The notes: generated by a model from the sequence alone, not told the origin. DNA of 18,280 nucleotides from Flavobacteriaceae bacterium (GCA_018672145.1 JABHGH010000086.1:1-18280), one strand, 5' to 3'; shown: positions 1 through 7,538, counted from the first letter of the stretch. Program-made: numbers and translations.

Positions 1-16
1 TACAGTTGTTACTCAT
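1..16 (-). CDS. Possible 5' end of a gene running off the left edge
   Basis: An ATG on the minus strand at 16-14 opens a frame reading M-S-N-N-C before the window ends. It sits three bases downstream of a perfect TATATTTG element at 20-27, the same close spacing seen for tgt and dnaB in this window. Five codons are too few to identify the product. In Flavobacteriia a phosphoribosyltransferase gene is often found near an S4-domain gene like the one upstream, but that is recalled context and not something the five codons show. Confidence 0.3.
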
Positions 17-19
17 ATT

Positions 20-27
20 CAAATATA
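20..27 (-). promoter_or_regulatory. Bacteroidetes -7 promoter element (TATATTTG)
   Basis: The minus strand reads TATATTTG, an exact match to the Bacteroidetes housekeeping -7 consensus TAnnTTTG. It lies just past the stop of the S4-domain gene and just before the ATG at 16. I see no convincing -33 TTG at the usual spacing. Confidence 0.4.
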
Positions 28-28
28 A

Positions 29-415
29 TCAATCCTTGTTGGGTGTCGATTCATTTTCGAGGAAATCCAAAAGGTCACGACGGTTTTTCTTACTTGGACG
101 TCCTCCTGAATCAATTTTGTTTTGCGCTTGATGGGTGGCAACATCTATACGCGCGTTACGCACTTCCTCAGAAGTGATGTCTTTTGCGTATCGTTCAACC
201 AGTTTGGCATTCACTCTTGACGGTGGTATATCGAGTACTAGCACCGCGTGTTCCATTTGATTTTTTCGAATGGTCAATTGTTCTGTTCCAAAAATCTCCC
301 TTGACGGCTTGGCGATTGCACTTCCAATACGTACTTGGCCTTTTTTACAAGCAGTCGAAGCTTCACTTCGAGATTTGTAAAATCGGATAGCCCAGAGATA
401 TTTGTCGATTCGCAC
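29..415 (-). CDS. S4-domain RNA-binding protein, Hsp15 (HslR) family
   Basis: This encodes 128 residues. The N-terminus MRIDKYLWAIRFYKSRS is the typical opening of the Hsp15-like S4 RNA-binding domain, which spans about residues 1-65 and includes the KKGQVRIG turn. The C-terminal tail is basic, with a GRPSKKNRRDLLDFLE segment typical of this family in Bacteroidetes. In E. coli, Hsp15 binds 50S subunits carrying stalled peptidyl-tRNA and helps recycle them, so a cytoplasmic ribosome-associated role is likely here by family. The start is a GTG at 415-413: it gives the conserved first residues exactly, and no ATG is nearby. A -7-like TATTTTTG element at 445-452 is the likely promoter. The gene is divergent from the FKBP lipoprotein gene at 488. 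Confidence 0.88.
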   Translation of the reverse strand: MRIDKYLWAIRFYKSRSEASTACKKGQVRIGSAIAKPSREIFGTEQLTIRKNQMEHAVLVLDIPPSRVNAKLVERYAKDITSEEVRNARIDVATHQAQNKIDSGGRPSKKNRRDLLDFLENESTPNKD

Positions 416-444
416 AAGAAATGTTAAATATGTTTTTCAATTAT

Positions 445-452
445 CAAAAATA
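445..452 (-). promoter_or_regulatory. Probable -7 element for the S4-domain gene
   Basis: The minus strand reads TATTTTTG, matching TAnnTTTG. Initiation about 4-7 bases downstream would leave a leader of roughly 25 nt before the GTG at 415. No clear -33 TTG is visible, so this rests on the -7 match and position. Confidence 0.4.
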
Positions 453-487
453 CAAGAAAATCGTATCTTGCCGTACTATTTTTTTTG

Positions 488-1375
488 ATGAAAAAAACCA
501 ATCTACTCCTTATTTGTTTGTTATCAGCACTTTTTATCAATTGTGAAGATAACAGGTTGCAGCCACAAATTCCACTTCGAGATTACGAAGAGCAAAGAGC
601 TGCTGATAACGATTCCATCATTTCTTTTCTGCAAAATCATTATTACAACTATGAGGAGTTTGAGAGTGCCTCCACCACGACTCGTGTATCGTTAACCATC
701 GATTCTTTAATCAATGCAACAGATAAAATTCCCTTAATCGACCAAGTGATTGAACATGAAGTACAGGTCAATGACGGAGATGACAACTTTATTAGCCATA
801 CAATGTATATCATTCCTGCTCGCGAAGGCGTTGGCGGTTTCCCGTCCATTGCTGACGAGGTTTATGTGACATATAAAGGCATGTTTCTAGATGGCGTTGT
901 CTTTGATGAAAGTGAAAGTAAAATATGGTTCAACGGTCTTAGTACAGTTCGTGGTTTTTTTGAAACATATCCTTTTATCAAGCATGGAGTTTGGGATGTT
1001 GATCCTTCCACGGGATTAATTCGGCATGATGGTTTTGGAACGACCATTGTTATTATGCCCTCTGCACTCGGTTACTACGGCAGTACCTCAGCGCCCCGTC
1101 AATACGCACCTCTCATTTTTGCAATTGATTTGTACACATTTGCTGTTGCAGACCACGACGAAGACTCAGTACCCACTATTGATGAAGATGTTGATGGAGA
1201 TGGTCATTTTAACGGCAGCAATGATGACACTGATGGAGATGGAGTGCCCAATTACGTTGATAATGATGATGATGATGATGGTATTCTCACCATCGATGAA
1301 TATGACGTTGATTTAGATGGCTTTCCTGATGATTCTGATCAGGACGGCATTCCAGATTACTTAGATGCTTCGTAA
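488..1375 (+). CDS. FKBP-type peptidyl-prolyl isomerase lipoprotein with Ca2+-binding Asp repeats
   Basis: This is a 295-residue secreted lipoprotein. Residues 1-19 form a lipoprotein signal peptide ending in FINC, with Cys19 as the likely lipidation site followed by E-D; acidic residues there are typical of surface-exported Bacteroidetes lipoproteins. An FKBP-like domain spans about 105-217: VTYKGMFLDGVVFDES near 127-142, then MPSALGYYG near 190-198 and PLIFAIDLY near 208-216. From about 222 to the end the chain is Asp-rich, with DVDGDGHFNG, DTDGDGVPN and DQDGIPDYLD units like thrombospondin type 3 or EF-hand-like Ca2+ loops. The likely role is prolyl isomerisation or folding at the cell envelope. 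The start is the ATG at 488; a TTG one codon earlier is in frame but less plausible. The gene converges on the transketolase operon with a 10-bp gap and no obvious hairpin. A weak TATCTTG at 464-470 may be its -7 element. Confidence 0.87.
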   Translation: MKKTNLLLICLLSALFINCEDNRLQPQIPLRDYEEQRAADNDSIISFLQNHYYNYEEFESASTTTRVSLTIDSLINATDKIPLIDQVIEHEVQVNDGDDNFISHTMYIIPAREGVGGFPSIADEVYVTYKGMFLDGVVFDESESKIWFNGLSTVRGFFETYPFIKHGVWDVDPSTGLIRHDGFGTTIVIMPSALGYYGSTSAPRQYAPLIFAIDLYTFAVADHDEDSVPTIDEDVDGDGHFNGSNDDTDGDGVPNYVDNDDDDDGILTIDEYDVDLDGFPDDSDQDGIPDYLDAS

Positions 1376-1385
1376 GGGGGACTTT

Positions 1386-2345
1386 TTATTTCTTTTTTCG
1401 AGCTAACACACGCTGCGCTGCTTCCGTAATCGCTTTTGCATTCAGTCCGTATTTTTCTAATAACTGTGCGGGTGTACCTGATTCACCAAAAGTATCTTGC
1501 GTAGCAACAAACTCCTGTGGGGTTGGTTGGTGTTGTGACAGGGTGCGTGCAATACTTTCACCCAGACCTCCAAGAAAATTATGTTCTTCGCAGCTTACGA
1601 CGGCACCTGTTCTTTTAGCGGATTCGACAACTAATTTTTCATCAAGTGGCTTGATAGTATGGATATTAATGACCTCTGCTGAGACACCTTGCTCATGTAG
1701 TGCTTTCGCGGCTTCGAGGGCCTCCCAAACCAAATGCCCAGTGGCGATTAGACTCACGTCAGTACCTGGAGACAAAAGAACACCTTTTCCGATAACAAAC
1801 TTCTGATTATCTTCTGTAAAATTCGGCACCTTAGGTCTTCCAAAGCGGAGGTAAACGGGGCCGTTATGGTCTGCGATACCGATTGTTGCCGCTTTTGTTT
1901 GATTGTAATCACAAGTGTTAATAACCGTCATGCCTGGTAACATTTTCATCAACCCAATGTCCTCAAGAATTTGGTGCGTTGCTCCGTCTTCTCCTAGAGT
2001 AACTCCAGCGTGTGAAGCGCAGATTTTTACATTTTTATGTGAATAGGCAACAGATTGGCGTATTTGATCATAAACTCTTCCAGTGGAAAAATTGGCAAAA
2101 GTTCCCGTAAACGGAATTTTACCTCCAATGGTTAGGCCTGCAGCCATTCCCATCATGTTGGCTTCAGCAATACCAACTTGAAAAAAGCGATCGGGATGAT
2201 TGTTTTTGAAATCATCCATCTTTAATGATCCAGTCAAATCAGCACATAGTGCAACTACATTGCTATTGGATTTCCCAAGTTCTGTTAATCCAGCACCAAA
2301 GCCAGATCGGGTGTCAATTTTTTCTTTAAATGTATATGTCTTCAT
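1386..2345 (-). CDS. Transketolase, C-terminal (Pyr + C domain) subunit
   Basis: This encodes 319 residues, the second half of a split transketolase. The pyrimidine-binding domain comes first, with VGIAEANMMGMAAGL (its Glu activates TPP) and the segment around HAGVTLGEDGATHQ. The C-terminal transketolase domain follows, ending near KYGLNAKAI. With the subunit encoded just upstream it forms a TPP-dependent enzyme moving two-carbon ketol units between sugar phosphates in the non-oxidative pentose phosphate pathway. The ATG at 2345-2343 gives the family N-terminus MKTYTFKEK; an in-frame TTG at 2363 would overlap the upstream stop and is less likely. The gene begins 14 bp after the N-terminal subunit stop, so the two are almost certainly co-transcribed and coupled. 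Confidence 0.95.
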   Translation of the reverse strand: MKTYTFKEKIDTRSGFGAGLTELGKSNSNVVALCADLTGSLKMDDFKNNHPDRFFQVGIAEANMMGMAAGLTIGGKIPFTGTFANFSTGRVYDQIRQSVAYSHKNVKICASHAGVTLGEDGATHQILEDIGLMKMLPGMTVINTCDYNQTKAATIGIADHNGPVYLRFGRPKVPNFTEDNQKFVIGKGVLLSPGTDVSLIATGHLVWEALEAAKALHEQGVSAEVINIHTIKPLDEKLVVESAKRTGAVVSCEEHNFLGGLGESIARTLSQHQPTPQEFVATQDTFGESGTPAQLLEKYGLNAKAITEAAQRVLARKKK

Positions 2346-2359
2346 AGTGGTTGTTGAAA

Positions 2360-3205
2360 TCAATAATCGCCTAAGGTAGCTGGATTTTGGTCTAATGCTT
2401 GTTGTAGTTGTTCGTCATTGGGTGCCTTACCATGCCAAGCATGTGTGTGCATCATAAAGTCCACGCCATTGCCCATTTCGGTGTGCAGTAAAACACAAAT
2501 AGGTTTTCCTTTATTTGTTTCTTTTTTAGCCAGTTGGAGACCTTCAGTGATTGCGGCCACATCATTTCCTTTTTCAATAGAAATAACTTTCCAGTCAAAG
2601 GCTTCAAACTTTTTTCGTAAGCTGCCCATGTGCAGAACATCATCGGTGCTTCCGTCAATTTGTTTTCCGTTCACATCAATAGTTGCAATAATATTGTCTA
2701 TTTTTTTAGCTCCTGCGTACATAATCGCTTCCCAGTTTTGGCCCTCTTGCAATTCCCCATCGCCATGTAAACTATACACGAGTGAATTGTCTTGATTTAG
2801 ATTTTTCGCAGCAGCAGACCCAATTGCAACCGACATTCCCTGACCTAGAGATCCCGAAGCAATTCGAATTCCTGGCAGTTTTTCGTGTGTGGTTGGATGT
2901 CCTTGTAATCGAGAGTCTAAGAGACGAAATGTGTTGAGTTCTTCAACCGGGAAAAAACCGCTTCGTGCGAGAACACTATAATATACCGGAGAAATATGCC
3001 CGTTTGATAGAAAAAATAAATCCTCACCAATGCCGTCCATTGAAAAGACGGAATTATAATTCATGATTTTATTGTACAGTACCACAAAAAACTCTGCGCA
3101 ACCAAGAGACCCTCCTGGATGACCCGAGTTTACTTTGTGAACCATTCGCAGGATATCTCTGCGAACTTGTTGGACTGTTTTTTCTAGGGATTCTATTGAA
3201 TTCAT
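2360..3205 (-). CDS. Transketolase, N-terminal (TPP-binding) subunit
   Basis: This encodes 281 residues, the TPP pyrophosphate-binding half of a two-subunit transketolase. Visible hallmarks are HKVNSGHPGGSLGCAEF near the N-terminus, GIRIASGSLGQGMSVAIG in the middle, and the TPP/Mg2+ motif GDGELQEGQNWEA followed by IDVNGKQIDG. The split form is common in Bacteroidetes, archaea and some Gram-positives; single-chain enzymes are about 660 residues. The ATG at 3205-3203 is chosen over an in-frame TTG at 3214 because MNSIESLEK fits the family start. It is the first gene of a two-gene operon. The probable promoter is a TATTTTTA at 3226-3233 within the 137-bp divergent spacer shared with tgt. Confidence 0.95.
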   Translation of the reverse strand: MNSIESLEKTVQQVRRDILRMVHKVNSGHPGGSLGCAEFFVVLYNKIMNYNSVFSMDGIGEDLFFLSNGHISPVYYSVLARSGFFPVEELNTFRLLDSRLQGHPTTHEKLPGIRIASGSLGQGMSVAIGSAAAKNLNQDNSLVYSLHGDGELQEGQNWEAIMYAGAKKIDNIIATIDVNGKQIDGSTDDVLHMGSLRKKFEAFDWKVISIEKGNDVAAITEGLQLAKKETNKGKPICVLLHTEMGNGVDFMMHTHAWHGKAPNDEQLQQALDQNPATLGDY

Positions 3206-3225
3206 AATTATCAAAATGATTCTCG

Positions 3226-3233
3226 TAAAAATA
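3226..3233 (-). promoter_or_regulatory. Possible -7 element for the transketolase operon
   Basis: The minus strand reads TATTTTTA, one mismatch from TAnnTTTG, 20 bases before the ATG. It is preceded by CATGCCC, a combination that recurs upstream of the methyltransferase pseudogene at 17435-17451. No clear -33 is seen. Confidence 0.3.
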
Positions 3234-3328
3234 GGGCATGATTACTGTTTATAAAAGGTATTTGACTAATAATTTAATTTAGAAGTGAACATTTTATTAA
3301 GAAAAAACATCAGCTCATTTGCTATGGT

Positions 3329-3336
3329 TATCTTTG
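3329..3336 (+). promoter_or_regulatory. -7 promoter element for tgt (TATCTTTG)
   Basis: TATCTTTG matches TAnnTTTG exactly and ends only six bases before the GTG start of tgt. Transcription in this phylum usually begins about 4-7 bases after the element, which would place the mRNA 5' end at or within three bases of the GTG. No good -33 TTG is seen; an AT-rich stretch occupies that position. Confidence 0.5.
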
Positions 3337-3342
3337 CTCACT

Positions 3343-4473
3343 GTGAAATTTATTTGTAACCATATTGATTCCGAATCGAATGCCCGTGCGGGAACCGTCA
3401 CAACAGATCACGGTGTGATTGAAACCCCCATATTTATGCCTGTCGGTACCCAAGCCACTGTAAAGGGGATTCACCAAAAAGATCTTAAGGAAATTGTCAA
3501 CCCTGATATCATTTTATCTAACACATATCACTTGTATCTGCGTCCATCTACTGATGTGCTAGAACAAGCAGGAGGTATTCATAAGTTTATGAACTGGGAC
3601 CGAAATCTACTCACAGATAGCGGAGGGTATCAAGTTTATTCGTTGGCTGCCAATAGAAAAATTGAAGAAGAAGGTGTTCGCTTTAAATCACATATCGATG
3701 GTTCAACTCATTTTTTCACTCCTGAAAAAGCGATTGATATTCAGCGTTCTATTGGTGCAGATATCATCATGGCATTTGATGAATGTCCCCCTTATCCTTG
3801 TGATTACAGCTACGCTAAAAAATCAATGGAACTAACTCATCGATGGTTAGATCGATGTGTGAGCCATATGAAAAACACGAGCCCAAAATATGGCAATAAC
3901 CAAGTCATGTTTCCAATCGTACAAGGGAGTACCTATACAGACCTTCGCAAAGATTCAGCAAAATATATTGCAGATGTCGATGCGCCCGGGAATGCAATCG
4001 GAGGGCTTTCGGTTGGTGAGCCTGCAGATGAAATGTATGCAATGACAAATGAAGTTTGTTCCATTCTTCCCAAAGAAAAACCTCGTTATTTGATGGGCGT
4101 TGGGACTCCGATTAATATACTGGAAAACATTGCATTAGGGATAGATATGTTTGATTGTGTTATGCCTACAAGAAATGCAAGAAACGGAATGCTTTTTACT
4201 GCGCATGGTACGATTAATATTAAAAACAGAAAATGGGCAAATGACCACTCGCCCTTGGATCCAGATGGCCCTACAAATATCGACACTCAATATTCAAAAG
4301 CGTATTTGCGTCATTTGTTTACTGCAAAGGAGTTTTTAGGAAAACAGATTGCAACTCTTCACAACCTTGGATTTTATTTGTGGTTGACTCGTGAAGCTAG
4401 AAAACATATTTTGGCTGGTGATTTCACTTCATGGAAAAATATGATGGTACGTCAAATGGATAATCGATTGTAA
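3343..4473 (+). CDS. tgt: tRNA-guanine transglycosylase (queuine tRNA-ribosyltransferase)
   Basis: This 376-residue enzyme exchanges guanine-34 of Asn, Asp, His and Tyr tRNAs for preQ1 in queuosine synthesis. It carries TPIFMPVGTQATVKG near the N-terminus, TDSGGYQVYSL with the conserved Asp at about 92, GGLSVGEP in the substrate loop, and MFDCVMPTRNARNG with the probable nucleophile Asp at about 271. The start is the GTG at 3343: its product opens VKF and reaches ARAGTVTTDHGVIETPIFMP in family register, and 376 residues is the usual size. An in-frame TTG at 3319 would lie upstream of the -7 element. The zinc-binding Cys-X-Cys-X2-Cys of the classical enzyme is absent: the region around residues 306-320 reads DPDGPTNIDTQYSKAY. 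The stop TAA shares one base with the lptG ATG, indicating coupling. Confidence 0.95.
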   Translation: MKFICNHIDSESNARAGTVTTDHGVIETPIFMPVGTQATVKGIHQKDLKEIVNPDIILSNTYHLYLRPSTDVLEQAGGIHKFMNWDRNLLTDSGGYQVYSLAANRKIEEEGVRFKSHIDGSTHFFTPEKAIDIQRSIGADIIMAFDECPPYPCDYSYAKKSMELTHRWLDRCVSHMKNTSPKYGNNQVMFPIVQGSTYTDLRKDSAKYIADVDAPGNAIGGLSVGEPADEMYAMTNEVCSILPKEKPRYLMGVGTPINILENIALGIDMFDCVMPTRNARNGMLFTAHGTINIKNRKWANDHSPLDPDGPTNIDTQYSKAYLRHLFTAKEFLGKQIATLHNLGFYLWLTREARKHILAGDFTSWKNMMVRQMDNRL

Positions 4474-5558
4474 TGAAGAACTATCGAATTTTAGATCGTT
4501 ACATTATCGCTAAATACATTGTCACTTTTTTGACAATGCTCACTCTTTTTATCCCGATTAGTGTTCTCGTTGATTTGTCCCAAAAAATTGACAATTTCAA
4601 ACAATACGAGGTTCCTGCATCGGAGATCCTTTGGTACTATTATAACTTTATTTGGCATTTTGGATTTATCCTTTTCCCCATTTTCTTGTTTTTATCTGTT
4701 ATTTGGTTTACCTCCAAGCTGTCCTCAAACTCTGAAGTGATTGCCATTCTTAGCTCTGGAATTTCTTTTTATCGTTATCTGCGCCCTTTTTTTATTGCTG
4801 CATTGCTTATTTCTCTTGGTGCTTTTTTTGCGGGTCAGTTCATTGTGCCCAAGGCAAGTAAAAGCATAAAAGAATTTGAATTTAGTTATTTCAAAAAAAA
4901 CAAAAAGGACAGACAGACGCAATTGCTTTTTAAGCAAATTGATGATGGTGATTATATATATCTCAGTCAGTTTAATCCCACCCGTCAATTGGGTTACAAT
5001 TTTAGCTACGAAAGTTTTGAAGGAAACAACATGCAGTATAAAATTTCCGCACGCAATATTCGTTGGATTGAAGACGATCAAGTCTATCGCTTAACCGATT
5101 ATTTTAAAAGAACTTTTGATGATGAAAAAGAAATTATTGAATCGAAATCTCGATTGGATACTATAATGCCTTTCGCATTTGATGAACTCTCGCCACTGGA
5201 TTATACAGCGCAAACCTTAACCATGTTAGAACTCAATCGCTTTATCGCTAAGGAGGAAGAAAGTGGTAGCCCTTTAATTAATAGGCATTTGTTGGTTCGT
5301 CATAAACGTTGGTCAATTATGGTGGCAGCTTTCATCCTCACTATTATCGGGGTTTCTGTCTCCTCTTTTAAGAGAAGGGGAGGAATTGGTATGAATTTAG
5401 CATTGGGTGTTATTGTTGCTTTTCTCTATATCTTTTTTGATAAGATTTTTGAGGTTATGGTCGAAAAATCTAATTTCACTGCAGCTTTGGCTGCTTGGAT
5501 TCCCAATTTGATTTTTGGTATTTTTTCATTAGTACTCCTGCGATATGCCAAGCGATAA
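4473..5558 (+). CDS. lptG: LptF/LptG-family permease (lipopolysaccharide export)
   Basis: This 361-residue inner-membrane protein belongs to the YjgP/YjgQ (LptF/LptG) family. It has the expected layout: hydrophobic segments near residues 12-35, 55-80 and 100-125, a large soluble periplasmic segment, and three hydrophobic segments after about residue 275. The N-terminus MKNYRILDRYIIAKYIVTFL is typical. With LptB and LptC it forms the ATP-driven transporter that extracts lipopolysaccharide from the inner membrane and passes it to the periplasmic bridge. The sequence does not by itself separate LptF from LptG; I use lptG because that is the usual name for the copy beside tgt in flavobacteria. 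The ATG overlaps the tgt stop (TAATG), and the 3' end overlaps the next gene by 14 bp. Confidence 0.87.
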   Translation: MKNYRILDRYIIAKYIVTFLTMLTLFIPISVLVDLSQKIDNFKQYEVPASEILWYYYNFIWHFGFILFPIFLFLSVIWFTSKLSSNSEVIAILSSGISFYRYLRPFFIAALLISLGAFFAGQFIVPKASKSIKEFEFSYFKKNKKDRQTQLLFKQIDDGDYIYLSQFNPTRQLGYNFSYESFEGNNMQYKISARNIRWIEDDQVYRLTDYFKRTFDDEKEIIESKSRLDTIMPFAFDELSPLDYTAQTLTMLELNRFIAKEEESGSPLINRHLLVRHKRWSIMVAAFILTIIGVSVSSFKRRGGIGMNLALGVIVAFLYIFFDKIFEVMVEKSNFTAALAAWIPNLIFGIFSLVLLRYAKR

Positions 5559-6426
5559 ACTCAAGAGTACTCTTCATTTTCACATTATTGTTTTTATTTT
5601 TGGTTTTACTGCTATTATTGGTAAGCTTATTTCCATAGATGCAGTATCATTGGTTTGGTATCGCATGGTGTTGGCAACTTTTTTTCTCGCAGTGTTCATG
5701 CTGGTGAAACGAATTCCTTTTCAGCTTTCAACTCGTGAACTCAAAGTGATGATTGCTTGTGGTGTTTTAATCGCTCTTCATTGGGTATGCTTTTTTCATG
5801 CTGTGAAAGTATCTAATGTTTCGATTACTCTTTCAATTATGTCTGCGGGTGCTTTGGTCACTGCGCTATTAGAACCCATTTTTTATAAAAGATCGTTTGT
5901 TACTTATGAAATTTTTCTCGGTCTCATTGTCGTTATTGGCTTGGGGATTGTTATGCAAACAGAGTTTCATTATATAGAAGGTATGATCTACGCTGGCTTG
6001 GGAGTTCTTTTGTCTGTTGCTTTTACTCTAATCAACGGAAAATTTATTCACCGTTCTGACGCAAGGTTAATGTCAGTATACCAGCTTGGTGCGGGTGCTT
6101 TATGTATGAGCATCATTCTCTTATTTCAGAACAAATTGACACCAAGTCTATTTCAAATCAATCAAATGGATCTGATTTGGCTTCTTATTCTTGCTATCAT
6201 CTGCACAGCTTATGCCTTTGTTGTTTCTATTTCGGTGATGCGGCATCTGAGTCCTTACTCGGTCATGTTAGCTATTAATATGGAGCCAGTGTATGGAATT
6301 TTTTTAGGAGTCCTCATTTTTGGGTCTGACGAACAAATGAATTGGGCATTTTATTTGGGAACCCTTTTCATTTTGATGGCTGTGTTGACAAACGGATTTC
6401 TCAAGTTAAAAAAAGGAACAAACTAA
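5545..6426 (+). CDS. EamA/DMT-family transporter
   Basis: This 293-residue protein consists almost entirely of hydrophobic segments, about ten, in two homologous five-helix halves. That is the EamA arrangement of the drug/metabolite transporter superfamily. Family-like features are the VSLVWYRMVLATFFLA segment near residue 35 and, in the second half, SPYSVMLAINMEPVYGIFLG, a common signature around helix 9. A metabolite exporter or importer in the inner membrane is likely; the substrate cannot be read from the sequence. The ATG at 5545 lies 14 bp inside the end of lptG, so tgt, lptG and this gene appear to be one translationally coupled operon. Confidence 0.87.
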   Translation: MPSDKLKSTLHFHIIVFIFGFTAIIGKLISIDAVSLVWYRMVLATFFLAVFMLVKRIPFQLSTRELKVMIACGVLIALHWVCFFHAVKVSNVSITLSIMSAGALVTALLEPIFYKRSFVTYEIFLGLIVVIGLGIVMQTEFHYIEGMIYAGLGVLLSVAFTLINGKFIHRSDARLMSVYQLGAGALCMSIILLFQNKLTPSLFQINQMDLIWLLILAIICTAYAFVVSISVMRHLSPYSVMLAINMEPVYGIFLGVLIFGSDEQMNWAFYLGTLFILMAVLTNGFLKLKKGTN

Positions 6427-6449
6427 CAAATTCAAGTAAATCAAAATAC

Positions 6450-6457
6450 TATATTTG
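6450..6457 (+). promoter_or_regulatory. -7 promoter element for accA (TATATTTG)
   Basis: TATATTTG is a perfect match to TAnnTTTG in the 52-bp gap between the permease gene and accA. Initiation 4-7 bases downstream gives a leader of about 15-18 nt to the ATG at 6479, or only a few bases to the in-frame ATG at 6467. No clear -33 TTG is seen. Confidence 0.5.
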
Positions 6458-6478
6458 TTTGACAAAATGAAAACTACA

Positions 6479-7432
6479 ATGGAATATTTGGACTTTGAAT
6501 TACCCATTCAAGAGCTCGAAGAACAATTACAAAAATGTGCTGTAATTGGTAGCGAAAGCGATGTAGATGTCACCAATACTTGTCATCAAATTGAAGAAAA
6601 ACTACTCGCCACAAAAAAGGAAATATACGGCAATCTTTCGCCTTGGCAACGTGTTCAGCTTTCAAGACATTCACAACGACCTTACACGATGGATTATATC
6701 AATGCCATTGCAGGAGAGACATTTTTAGAGCTCCATGGCGATCGCACGGTCAAAGACGACAAAGCGATGGTTGGAGGTTTTGGTAAGATTGGAGACCAGA
6801 GTTTTCTTTTCATCGGCCAACAAAAAGGATATAACACCAAAACTCGACAATACCGAAATTTTGGAATGGCCAATCCTGAGGGTTACCGCAAGGCTCTTCG
6901 CTTGATGAAGTCTGCCGAAAAATTTGGTGTCCCCGTTGTTTGTTTGGTTGATACTCCTGGAGCATATCCCGGTCTTGAAGCAGAAGAACGCGGTCAAGGT
7001 GAGGCAATTGCTAGAAACATCCTGGAGATGTCAAGATTAAAAACCCAAGTTATTGTGGTTATTATAGGTGAAGGTGCTTCTGGTGGTGCACTTGGTATAG
7101 GTGTGGGAGATCGAGTACTCATGCTCGAAAACACATGGTATTCTGTGATTTCTCCTGAATCATGTTCTTCTATTCTTTGGCGTAGCTGGGAACATAAAGA
7201 GCAAGCAGCTGAATCATTAAAGCTTACCGCTAAAGACATGAAGCGTCTCAAAATCATTGACACCATTGTGAAGGAACCTCTAGGAGGTGCGCATCGAGAC
7301 CGCGAACAAACTTTTTCAACGGTACGCAAGAGCATCCTCAAGGCATATAATGAACTCAAAGATCTTCCTGAAAATGAACTAATCGCATTGCGTCAAGAAA
7401 AGTTTTTTCAAATGGGCGTTTACGAAGAGTAA
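6479..7432 (+). CDS. accA: Acetyl-CoA carboxylase carboxyltransferase subunit alpha
   Basis: This 317-residue subunit pairs with AccD to form the carboxyltransferase that moves CO2 from carboxybiotin to acetyl-CoA, giving malonyl-CoA for fatty acid synthesis. The N-terminal helical segment MEYLDFELPIQELEEQL is followed by WQRVQLSRHSQRPYTMDYI, the crotonase-fold core with PVVCLVDTPGAYPG, and GEGASGGALGIGVGDRVLML forming an oxyanion and CoA pocket. SPESCSSILWRSWEHKEQAA is also diagnostic. The ATG at 6479 is chosen because it gives the usual flavobacterial N-terminus and length. The ATG at 6467 is possible and would lie almost at the predicted transcription start. The TTG at 6455 overlaps the -7 element and can be dismissed. 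Confidence 0.95.
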   Translation: MEYLDFELPIQELEEQLQKCAVIGSESDVDVTNTCHQIEEKLLATKKEIYGNLSPWQRVQLSRHSQRPYTMDYINAIAGETFLELHGDRTVKDDKAMVGGFGKIGDQSFLFIGQQKGYNTKTRQYRNFGMANPEGYRKALRLMKSAEKFGVPVVCLVDTPGAYPGLEAEERGQGEAIARNILEMSRLKTQVIVVIIGEGASGGALGIGVGDRVLMLENTWYSVISPESCSSILWRSWEHKEQAAESLKLTAKDMKRLKIIDTIVKEPLGGAHRDREQTFSTVRKSILKAYNELKDLPENELIALRQEKFFQMGVYEE

Positions 7433-7443
7433 AAGGGGTGAGG

Positions 7444-7502
7444 TATTAACATTTTTTAGTACTTATTAACATTTTTGTTGTTCGTCAATTTTGATTAATC
7501 AA
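7444..7502 (+). promoter_or_regulatory. Direct repeats and palindrome upstream of dnaB
   Basis: The 106-bp gap before dnaB holds two copies of TATTAACATTTTT, at 7444-7456 and 7464-7476, exactly 20 bp apart and so on the same helix face. They are followed by the perfect 12-bp palindrome TTGATTAATCAA at 7491-7502. All lie upstream of the dnaB -7 element, where an activator or repressor could bind. TTATTAACA resembles a DnaA box only loosely. No specific regulator is assigned. Confidence 0.3.
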
Positions 7503-7526
7503 CGTTTTTTTTCAGCATAATTTCTC

Positions 7527-7534
7527 TACATTTA
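7527..7534 (+). promoter_or_regulatory. Probable -7 element for dnaB (TACATTTA)
   Basis: TACATTTA matches TAnnTTTG except at the last base and ends four bases before the GTG start of dnaB. With the usual spacing, transcription would begin at about the start codon. A T-run at 7505-7512 occupies the -33 area, without a clear TTG. Confidence 0.4.
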
Positions 7535-7538
7535 TAAC

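Noticed and set aside
1265..1279. Five tandem GAT triplets in the FKBP lipoprotein gene, as a possible slippage-based switch
   Set aside because: The unit is three bases, so slippage would only add or remove Asp residues in an Asp-rich Ca2+ loop and would not shift the frame.
1026..1316. A 96-codon open frame, Met-rich, overlapping the FKBP gene
   Set aside because: It is the +1 frame of the GAT-rich Ca2+-loop region, with an implausible Met-rich composition.
4725..5081. A 118-codon minus-strand open frame inside lptG
   Set aside because: It is antisense to a well-supported membrane protein gene and has no family resemblance or promoter.
7463..7471. TTATTAACA upstream of dnaB as a DnaA box
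   Set aside because: It differs from TTATNCACA at a key base, occurs in very AT-rich sequence, and no origin-like cluster is present.
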